Source: Anaerolineae bacterium
GTDB lineage: Bacteria > Chloroflexota > Anaerolineae > B4-G1 > SLSP01
Length of the DNA stretch: 6,904 nucleotides
Reading direction: 5' to 3'
Assembly (NCBI GenBank): GCA_018055515.1
Contig: JAGPHL010000069.1
Coordinates: 1-6,904, forward strand
Each line of letters opens with the position of its first letter. The first letter of the stretch is position 1. A program made the position numbers and the translations under genes. Below are positions 1-5,356 of the stretch, one piece after another. Below the pieces are notes generated by a model. It ran no database searches. It was not told the DNA's origin and was given only the letters and a program-made list of their open reading frames with translations.

Positions 1-771
1 CCCATCGTGGGCTGTGGCGCGGGGACAGGCATCTCCGCCAAGTTCGCCGAGAAGGGCGGCGCGGATCTCATCATCATCTACAACTCTGGCCGCTACCGCA
101 TGGCGGGGCGCGGCTCGCTGGCGGGCCTCATGCCCTACGGCGACGCGAACGGCATCGTGGTGGAGATGGCGGCGGAGGTGCTGCCGATCGTCAAAGACAC
201 GCCGGTGCTGGCGGGCGTCTGCGGGACGGATCCCTTCCGACTGATGCCCCTCTTCATCAAGCAGCTCAAGGAGATGGGCTTTACCGGCGTGCAGAACTTC
301 CCCACCGTGGGGCTGATTGACGGTGTCTTCCGGGCCAATCTGGAAGCCACCGGCATGGGCTACGACAAAGAAATCGAGGCCATCGCCATCGCGCACCAGC
401 TGGACATGCTCACAACACCCTATGTCTTCAACGCGGATGACGCGCGCGCCATGGCAGAGGTCGGGGCAGACGTGCTGGTCGCGCACGTCGGGCTCACCAC
501 CTCCGGCTCCATCGGCGCGGGCAAGGCCATGACGATGGACGAGGCAATCGCCAAAGTGATGGAAGTCTACGAGGCGGGGAAAACCGTCCGCGACAACATC
601 CTGGTCATCTGTCACGGCGGCGTCTTCGACGAGCCGGAGAACGTGGGGATCGCGCTGGGGCGGATGCCGGGCATTGTGGGCTTCTTCGGCGCCTCGAGCA
701 TCGAGCGGCTGCCCACCGAACGCGCCATCACCCGGCAGGTGGAAGAGTTCAAGGCGCTGAAGCTGGCGTAA
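1..771 (+). CDS. Phosphoenolpyruvate hydrolase-family TIM-barrel protein, 5' end cut off by the window edge
   Basis: The reading frame is open from base 1 and ends at TAA 769-771, giving 256 visible residues. The GTG at 7 is an internal Val, not a start: the first codons read P-I-V-G-C-G-A-G-T-G, which is inside the family's first conserved motif, so roughly 20 N-terminal residues lie to the left. The rest matches the family throughout: an N-terminal strand with IIIYNSGRYRMAGRGSLAG and PYGDAN, then GVCGTDPF, GVQNFPTVGLIDG, VAHVGLTTSGSIGAG, HGGVFDEP and a C-terminal FFGASSIERLPTE. Family knowledge: these proteins (Pfam PEP_hydrolase, formerly TIM-barrel signal transduction) resemble the C-terminal half of the tomato resistance protein Tm-1. 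The bacterial genes often sit next to a UPF0261 (Tm-1-like ATP-binding) gene, which would be expected just left of the window. The true substrate of this clade is poorly established. The family call is firm; the reaction is not. Confidence 0.9.
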   Translation, partial: PIVGCGAGTGISAKFAEKGGADLIIIYNSGRYRMAGRGSLAGLMPYGDANGIVVEMAAEVLPIVKDTPVLAGVCGTDPFRLMPLFIKQLKEMGFTGVQNFPTVGLIDGVFRANLEATGMGYDKEIEAIAIAHQLDMLTTPYVFNADDARAMAEVGADVLVAHVGLTTSGSIGAGKAMTMDEAIAKVMEVYEAGKTVRDNILVICHGGVFDEPENVGIALGRMPGIVGFFGASSIERLPTERAITRQVEEFKALKLA

Positions 772-852
772 CGGCGAACCCCCGCCGTCAAGGACCGGGA
801 ACGATCTGACAACGCCATGAATTCACACCACTACCGCCGGCGCTGATGCGGA
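772..852. other. Short spacer with a weak hairpin after the PEP hydrolase-like gene
   Basis: This 81-base spacer contains one small inverted repeat directly after the stop codon: ACGGCG (771-776) and CGCCGT (783-788), a 6-bp stem with a 6-base loop. No T-run follows it, so it is at best a weak or factor-dependent terminator. I see no convincing promoter: CTGACA at 806-811 resembles a -35, but nothing like a -10 sits at the right distance. No RNA gene is visible. Confidence 0.35.
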
Positions 853-1161
853 TTGAACCAGGCGAGGAAATCGCCGGGGCGGGGGTCACGCCGCACAATT
901 CCACGGGTGGGGATCTACAAGTTGATCGCCAAGCGGAAAAGGGATGGCTCGGTAGCGGGGGTGCACTTCGTCCAGCGGGATGACGGGCGCAAGGAAAATG
1001 TGTACCGGGGCGACGTGAACGATGTCGCGTGGCTGGCGCAGGTAGTCACCGCCCTCAACAACGCTCTGCGCACCGCCTACGGGCCAGGCGTGCAGCTGCT
1101 TCCCGCCGCAGCGGACATCTACCTGCCAGACGGCACGCCGCTGCCGACCGCCACCGACTGA
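853..1161 (+). CDS. Small protein of unknown function (84-102 residues)
   Basis: I do not recognise this gene. The frame runs from TTG 853 to TGA 1159-1161 (102 residues). A shorter version starts at GTG 907 (84 residues, beginning V-G-I-Y-K-L-I-A-K-R). Neither start has a clear Shine-Dalgarno sequence. I favour 907 as the beginning of the folded part, because the 18 residues before it are Arg/Ser/Pro-rich and low in complexity. From 907 on, third codon positions are strongly G/C, as in the neighbouring genes, so it is very likely translated. Visible layout: a basic beta-hairpin (YKLIAKRKRDG, then VHFVQRDDGRKENVYRG), a helix (WLAQVVTALNNALRTAYG) and a short Pro-rich tail. There are no membrane segments, signal peptide or cysteines. 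It follows the TIM-barrel gene on the same strand after 81 bases and converges on the isomerase gene, with its stop 14 bases away. The N-terminal basic hairpin could bind nucleic acid, but nothing proves that. Confidence 0.65.
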   Translation: MNQARKSPGRGSRRTIPRVGIYKLIAKRKRDGSVAGVHFVQRDDGRKENVYRGDVNDVAWLAQVVTALNNALRTAYGPGVQLLPAAADIYLPDGTPLPTATD

Positions 1162-1175
1162 TCCCTCGTCGCAGA

Positions 1176-1970
1176 TCACCGAGAGCGGGAACGCAACCCG
1201 GCCTCGATGAAGCGGCGCGCTTCAAGCAAGGTCTCTGGCGCATCCAGCCCGGCAATCTCGATCAGCAAGGGCCCGGCGTAGGCCACGCGACGCAGGGCGG
1301 CAAAGACGCCGGGCCAATTCAGGATCCCCCTGCCCGGCGAGAGATGGCGCGGGCCGGCGGGCGCGAAATCCGCCAGGTGCACGGTCGTGAGCGCCCCATC
1401 CATCGCCGCAATCAACGCCTCCGGCGCGACGCCGCTTTCCGCCGCCTGGAAACTGTCAAAGGTAAACCCCAACGGCACGCCCAAGCCTTTGAGGACGGCG
1501 ACGTGTTCTGGTCGCCGCAGGTAACACCAGCTGACGTTCTCCACACACAGGGTGAGCCCGGCGGCGTGCGCCACTTCTGCCGCCCAGGCCGTGCTCTCCA
1601 GAAACGAGCCAACCAGCGCAGGATCGTCAATCCCAAGCCGCAGGCCATGCCAGGTGAGGGCCCGCGCTCCGACGCAGGCGGCCGCCTCCAACAGCTGCAG
1701 AAAACGCGCGCGGGTCTCCTCGCGCATGCGGGCGTAGGGGGACCAGAGGTCGAAGAGCGTCGCGTAGAGGTGCAGCGAGTGGATCCGCACGCCGTTCGCC
1801 CGCGCGCGCCGCGCCAGCACCGCCGCAAAATCGAGCCGATACTCGCTCTCCGTCTGCAGGAAAACCTCGACGAGGGAAAAGCCCAACTCAGCGGCAAGAT
1901 CGAGCGCGTCTTCCGTGAGGGTGTGGGGATAAAAACAGGCGGTGGAGAGGCCGATCTGCTCAGCGTTCAC
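1176..1970 (-). CDS. Sugar phosphate isomerase/epimerase-like TIM barrel (xylose isomerase-like/AP endonuclease 2 superfamily)
   Basis: This is a 264-residue cytoplasmic protein of normal length for the family, predicted to be a metal-dependent sugar isomerase or epimerase. I chose GTG 1970 because the frame upstream of it is only the shadow of the neighbouring gene, and because the protein then opens with the expected first strand, QIGLSTACFYP. Landmarks: GFSLVEVFL (31-38), VRIHSLHLY (61-69), TWHG with His108, VENV with Glu144, FTFDSF with Asp172, TVHLADF with His198, RHLSPGRG with His209, and LLIEIAG with Glu238. Family members usually have Asp-Thr-Gly/Cys-His at the third ligand pair; here the His position is Gln175, so metal coordination may differ or be lost. 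The start codon overlaps the last 11 bases of the membrane protein gene (1960-1970), which points to translational coupling and a shared transcript. The substrate cannot be named. Inference: it may serve the same sugar pathway as the membrane protein. Confidence 0.85.
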   Translation of the reverse strand: MNAEQIGLSTACFYPHTLTEDALDLAAELGFSLVEVFLQTESEYRLDFAAVLARRARANGVRIHSLHLYATLFDLWSPYARMREETRARFLQLLEAAACVGARALTWHGLRLGIDDPALVGSFLESTAWAAEVAHAAGLTLCVENVSWCYLRRPEHVAVLKGLGVPLGFTFDSFQAAESGVAPEALIAAMDGALTTVHLADFAPAGPRHLSPGRGILNWPGVFAALRRVAYAGPLLIEIAGLDAPETLLEARRFIEAGLRSRSR

Positions 1971-3906
1971 CGACGCGCACCTGTCCCAGCGTGAAGTAGT
2001 CATCAGGCAGGCGCGTCCCATCGGGAAGCCAGGTCGCGGCGCGGGATTGCGTCTCCCAATTGTAGACGCCGATGTTGATGTTGTAGACGCCGGGCGGCAA
2101 AGGACCGGCAACGGCCGTGAAGACGCGCTCCTCTTCGATGAGATCCCCTGCCCGCCAGGTCCAGAGGGGGAAAAGCCCCCATCCCGGCGCGCCATCGGCC
2201 TGCGCCACGGGCAACGCCTCCGGTGCAGCCAGATGCACGAAAACACTGTCGGTCGAAGCCCCGGCCCCCAATGCCTGCCACAGCAGGCGCACGCGCAAAA
2301 CCGCGCCATCCCACACCGGCTCAGCCTGCAGCAGGCGCGCCACACCGCCAAACTGCGCCTTCCAGCCAACGGCCTCTTCGGCGGAAGGAGACACGTCCCC
2401 CGCGTAGTGCAGCGTCATCGCCCCATCCGCATGATATTGCGTGACATAAGTGGCGTCCAGCTGCCGCGCTCGCTCGTAGACGGTGGCTTCAACGACCGGC
2501 CCGCCGCGCATGTCCACGTGATAAGGGCCGAGGTGCTGCGCTTCCGGGCCCAGCGCGGGCACGCTCCAGCTCTCCGTAAGGGGCGCGACGCCCGTGCTCA
2601 GCGCGACAAAATCGCCCAAAGTGACCCGCACGGGCGCCAAAGTCACGCCCCAATACCCTAGCGGATAGGGCGCCCGACGCGGCGTATAGCGATCGGGATA
2701 GTTAATCACCAGCGCGGAGCGCGTGGGGCCTCCCTCCGCCAGCGCCTTCACCAGCTGCGCTTGCAACGCGGCGCCGTGTGCGTACATCCGCTGAAAACTC
2801 AGGAGCAAGAGCACGCTCTGCACGGCCACCAACACCAGGGCGAGTTTCCCCACCAGACGCCCGCGACGCTGACGCGCCGCCGGCAGCAACGCTCCCGCCC
2901 ACAACAAGGCGGCGCCAAAGGCGCTCAAGTAGAACAGGCGCGAGGAAAGGTTCACGTAAGCATAACTCAGGCCCACATAGGTCGAGAGCAGTTGGAGGCC
3001 GTACCAGCTCAGGCCGAGGCCGAGGAGCCACCAGCGACGTCGCAGGGCCAACAGCAGCAGCAATCCACCCGCCCCGGCAAGCATGAACAAGTGCAGCGAG
3101 GCCGGCGACATGGCGGGGAATCCCTGCACAAAGCCGACCATCGGGAAAACCAGCCCCTGGAGCAGATACCACAGCACCTCAGGCTCCAGAGCCAACCCCG
3201 TGACGCCTTCATACTTGGGGGCCTGAATCCAGAAGAGCAGATAGGCCACGGTAACGGGCATAAAAAGCCATAATGCCGGCGAACGTCGCCAGGTGCGCCA
3301 GGAGTGGACCTCGCGCCATTCGAGGAGCAGCAGCCAGGGCAGCAACTGCACGGCGCTTTCCTGCACCGCAATGGCGGCGAGGTACGCCAGCAACGCCGCC
3401 GTCAACGCCAGCTTCGAGGCGCGTCGGCGCGCTTCCAGATACTGCCACACCGTCACCAGCATGAAGAAGGTGACCCAGCTTTGCTGCGGAGCGGCCCAGG
3501 CCACGGCTTGATGCGAGAGGGGGTAGAGCGCGAACAGCAACGCCGTCCCGCGCGTGAGGGGACGTCCCAGCCGCAGGGTGCGGCCCACGCGCGCTACCAA
3601 CGCCACATTGAGGAGGTGCACCGCAATCTGAAAAGCGTGCAGTGGCAGGGCATCGAACGTCCCATCCGCCCGCATGAAAAGCCGATTGATGAGCAGGGTT
3701 CCGGGGCGATAAAAGTGGTATTCCGGTAAAGGGGCCAGCAGCTCGCCGAGGGATTTCCCCACGACGCGCTCGAACCACACGGGGTCATCCCAGATAAAGC
3801 CGAAGCGCAACGCCGGAGTGTAGAGCGCCGCCGTCAGAAGCAGCAATCCCACCCAGAACAGCAACGCTGGCTTCGCCGCTTTGTGATTGGCAACCTGTGT
3901 AAGCAT
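1960..3906 (-). CDS. GT-C/GT39-like polytopic membrane glycosyltransferase-like protein with C-terminal extracytoplasmic beta-sandwich
   Basis: This is a 648-residue protein from ATG 3906; TTG 3909 would add one residue. Residues 15-33 form the first membrane helix, followed by the extracytoplasmic loop FIWDDPVWF with Asp41-Asp42 (numbered with the TTG start) and HFYRPG (65-70). Acidic residues after the first helix plus a YRP motif are hallmarks of lipid-linked-sugar GT-C transferases (GT39/PMT/TMTC type), as is the later YPLSHQAVAWAAPQQ segment (129-143). About nine more hydrophobic segments run to about residue 372. Residues about 375-520 form a soluble linker, and about 520-647 a beta-sandwich with VFVHLAAP, a Q-A-D-G-A-P-G-W-G-L-F-P stretch and LPPGVYNINIGVYN, a tail I associate with Chloroflexota membrane glycosyltransferases. 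Presumed role: moving a sugar from a polyprenyl-phosphate donor to a surface acceptor; donor and acceptor are unknown. The gene has its own promoter and overlaps the isomerase gene. It could instead be a non-catalytic homologue. Confidence 0.8.
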   Translation of the reverse strand: MLTQVANHKAAKPALLFWVGLLLLTAALYTPALRFGFIWDDPVWFERVVGKSLGELLAPLPEYHFYRPGTLLINRLFMRADGTFDALPLHAFQIAVHLLNVALVARVGRTLRLGRPLTRGTALLFALYPLSHQAVAWAAPQQSWVTFFMLVTVWQYLEARRRASKLALTAALLAYLAAIAVQESAVQLLPWLLLLEWREVHSWRTWRRSPALWLFMPVTVAYLLFWIQAPKYEGVTGLALEPEVLWYLLQGLVFPMVGFVQGFPAMSPASLHLFMLAGAGGLLLLLALRRRWWLLGLGLSWYGLQLLSTYVGLSYAYVNLSSRLFYLSAFGAALLWAGALLPAARQRRGRLVGKLALVLVAVQSVLLLLSFQRMYAHGAALQAQLVKALAEGGPTRSALVINYPDRYTPRRAPYPLGYWGVTLAPVRVTLGDFVALSTGVAPLTESWSVPALGPEAQHLGPYHVDMRGGPVVEATVYERARQLDATYVTQYHADGAMTLHYAGDVSPSAEEAVGWKAQFGGVARLLQAEPVWDGAVLRVRLLWQALGAGASTDSVFVHLAAPEALPVAQADGAPGWGLFPLWTWRAGDLIEEERVFTAVAGPLPPGVYNINIGVYNWETQSRAATWLPDGTRLPDDYFTLGQVRVGER

Positions 3907-3914
3907 CAAGCGTC

Positions 3915-3942
3915 ATTATCCACCGTTCTGAACGAGCGTCAA
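3915..3942 (-). promoter_or_regulatory. Near-consensus sigma-70-type promoter of the membrane protein/isomerase unit
   Basis: On the - strand, TTGACG (3942-3937) is followed after 16 bases by GATAAT (3920-3915); each hexamer matches the consensus at 5 of 6 positions. The expected start point, 6-8 bases downstream of the -10, falls at about 3907-3909, next to the ATG at 3906 and the alternative TTG at 3909. The transcript would therefore have essentially no 5' leader. A purine-rich GGTGGA lies 9 bases before the TTG, but it overlaps the -10 region and so would not be in the mRNA from this promoter. Confidence 0.65.
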
Positions 3943-3952
3943 GATTGAGGGC

Positions 3953-3980
3953 AAAAGGCTGGGGACAACATCCCCAGCCT
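3953..3980 (-). terminator. Rho-independent terminator of the YhfC-like gene
   Basis: AGGCTGGGGA (3956-3965) and TCCCCAGCCT (3971-3980) form a perfect 10-bp GC-rich stem with a 5-base loop. On the - strand the stem is followed by TTTT (complement of 3953-3956, the first T belonging to the stem). It lies 50 bases past the TGA of the YhfC-like gene and just upstream of the next promoter, so it separates two transcription units. The T-run is short, so termination may be incomplete. Confidence 0.75.
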
Positions 3981-4030
3981 GATGCCGACAGCCACGCTGA
4001 AGCGCATGATTTGAGCAGCCTGCCTCGATT

Positions 4031-5239
4031 TTATCCCGCAGGAACGGGAGCGTCTGCTGCCGCTTCGGGTTCCGTCGCGGCGCTTGCCGGATAATGCTCC
4101 CGCACCCAACGCGCCCCCCACCAGCCCAGCAGCCCCCAGACGACAACGACGGCCTCGATGAGCCAGACACGCCAGAGCTCGGTGAGCCCCCACAGCTGGG
4201 CGAAGGCCGCCACCGCATCAATGCCGCTTTTGAACAGGAAACTCAGCCAGAACCAGCGGGCCTCTTTCTTCACCGCCCCGTAGAAAAGCGCCACGTTACA
4301 GAAAATGTGGACCAGGCAGGTGAAGAAGCGTTCCACGATAGGCGCTACCCCCCACAGCGGATTGTTCGCCGCCGCCAACTGCGTCAGCACGTCGGTCGGC
4401 AGCGCCTCGGGCATCGCCAGCGCGGTGATGATGCTGGAAAGCGAGCTGAAGCCCAACAACAACGCCTCCACCGCGCCAAAACCGATGCCAAAAGCCAGCG
4501 CCTTCCCCCAGGGAACCTGTCCCAGCCGGGTGTAGCGCACCACCAGCCACGTCAGCAGCACTTCCGTCATGCCAGTGAGCAACCCCACGTAGATGTAAAA
4601 CAGCAGCATGGCGATGGATTCCGGCAAGGCCCCGGTCAGCGCGTTGTAGATCGGGGCGTTCAACGGCGCGGCCCACAGAAATTTGAGCGCGACGGTCACC
4701 CCCCAGGCGAGCGCTCCGAGGCCCAGATAGCCCCAGTTCAGCCGGCGCTTCCCCGCATAGGCGACGTATCCCACCGCCACCAGTATCATCCCCACCCCGC
4801 CCAGAAGCGCCAGCGGCGTGACCTGCGCTGCGGTGATGGGATACGGCTTCCACTGCAGCTCGTACTGGGGCAGCTCCACCGGTCCTTCCCAGGTAAGGCC
4901 CAACGTGTACGTCCCCGGCTGCGGATAGACGACGTTATTCACGGCAAAGGGGCCGGGCTGATCCACCGTGCGCTGAAACACCGGCTGATGTTCCGCGTCT
5001 TCGAGCAGCACCTGCACCTTGCCCGAGGTCAGCACGCCCCGGAAATCCAGCCCCACGGGATCGCCGGCACGCGCGACCGTCACCGTGAAATCCATCAAGG
5101 CCCCCGCGCTCGTCTCATGGAGGGCGCCGGAGCGACTCGCGCCGACGAGAGGCTCCTCTGCAGCGCCCGTCTGGCAGGCGGACAAACTCAACAGCAATGC
5201 TCCAAGCAAAATCAGGGAAAGCAAAATTTTTCTGTACAT
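4031..5239 (-). CDS. Lipoprotein-anchored, YhfC-like multi-pass membrane protein (possible intramembrane protease homologue)
   Basis: This is a 402-residue protein from ATG 5239, preceded by AAAAGGA at 7 bases; the open frame further upstream is spacer sequence. Residues 1-22 are a lipoprotein signal peptide: basic MYRK, hydrophobic core, lipobox L19-S-A-C22. Residues about 25-133 look like an extracytoplasmic beta-rich domain (alternating hydrophobic strands, YPQPGTYTLGLTW). Residues about 139-376 hold about seven membrane helices resembling the YhfC family (DUF2324, glutamic-type intramembrane proteases): NWGYLGLGALAWG (168-180), GLLTGMTEVLLTWLVVRY (219-236), ALAFGIGFGAVEALLLG (247-263), VERFFTCLVHIF (302-313), FLFKSGIDAVAAF (334-346). 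The tail is Ala/Pro/Glu-rich. As I recall the family, the first motif has Glu-Glu followed by Arg, the second GxGHG, and the last a His. Here these positions read Thr225-Glu226/Trp231, Phe254 and Lys337, while Glu226, Glu258, Glu303-Arg304 and His311 remain. The family link is probable; proteolysis is doubtful. Confidence 0.65.
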   Translation of the reverse strand: MYRKILLSLILLGALLLSLSACQTGAAEEPLVGASRSGALHETSAGALMDFTVTVARAGDPVGLDFRGVLTSGKVQVLLEDAEHQPVFQRTVDQPGPFAVNNVVYPQPGTYTLGLTWEGPVELPQYELQWKPYPITAAQVTPLALLGGVGMILVAVGYVAYAGKRRLNWGYLGLGALAWGVTVALKFLWAAPLNAPIYNALTGALPESIAMLLFYIYVGLLTGMTEVLLTWLVVRYTRLGQVPWGKALAFGIGFGAVEALLLGFSSLSSIITALAMPEALPTDVLTQLAAANNPLWGVAPIVERFFTCLVHIFCNVALFYGAVKKEARWFWLSFLFKSGIDAVAAFAQLWGLTELWRVWLIEAVVVVWGLLGWWGARWVREHYPASAATEPEAAADAPVPAG

Positions 5240-5240
5240 T

Positions 5241-5255
5241 CGAAAATCCTTTTCG
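5241..5255 (-). promoter_or_regulatory. Ribosome binding site inside a small perfect palindrome before the YhfC-like gene
   Basis: On the - strand the sequence reads CGAAAA, GGA, TTTTCG: a 6-bp inverted repeat with a 3-base loop. The Shine-Dalgarno sequence AAAAGGA spans the first arm and the loop, 7 bases before ATG 5239. It settles the start codon choice. The stem is A/T-rich and weak, so masking of the site would be slight or temperature-dependent. Confidence 0.5.
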
Positions 5256-5262
5256 GAAAATA

Positions 5263-5315
5263 GAGAGCCGTGAGTCGAGAGCCGTCCCAGTCCCGGCTCA
5301 CGGCTCACGCCTCAC
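5263..5315. repeat. Mirrored heptamer palindrome (3 + 3 units) between the dehydrogenase and YhfC-like genes
   Basis: Three abutting heptamers, GAGAGCC, GTGAGTC and GAGAGCC (5263-5283), are followed by an 11-base spacer and then by three heptamers of opposite orientation, GGCTCAC, GGCTCAC and GCCTCAC (5295-5315). The two 21-base arms pair at 17 of 21 positions, with one of the four exceptions a possible G-U pair. On the - strand the hairpin is followed by TATTTT, so it may also work as a terminator for the dehydrogenase gene that ends at 5357. The repeated-unit structure is more than an ordinary terminator needs and suggests a REP-like or mobile intergenic element. Confidence 0.7.
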
Positions 5316-5356
5316 ATTTTCATTCACGGTGATGTGCCGCAGGAACATGCCGCTTC

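Noticed and set aside
846..983. 45-codon ATG frame (starting M-R-I-E-P-G) overlapping the small unknown gene
   Set aside because: It has the only nearby ATG, but its product is Gly/Ala-rich without pattern and the third-position G/C bias belongs to the overlapping frame.
1029..1994. Long + strand open frame (321 codons) opposite the isomerase gene
   Set aside because: Arg/Gln/Pro-rich translation with no fold-like pattern. It lies antisense to a well-supported TIM-barrel gene and is explained by GC-rich codon use on the other strand.
1971..2369. Upstream extension of the isomerase frame by 133 codons
   Set aside because: The extra sequence is low-complexity, runs through the coding region of the membrane protein in another frame, and has no counterpart in the TIM-barrel family. 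GTG 1970 gives the expected length.
4094..5263. Long + strand open frame (389 codons) opposite the YhfC-like gene
   Set aside because: His/Gln/Arg-rich composition without hydrophobic segments or motifs. It is the antisense image of a membrane protein gene that has a clean ribosome site and lipobox.
5240..5308. 23-codon upstream extension of the YhfC-like gene
   Set aside because: It would put the heptamer palindrome inside the protein and bury the lipoprotein signal peptide. ATG 5239 has a good ribosome site and an N-terminal signal sequence.
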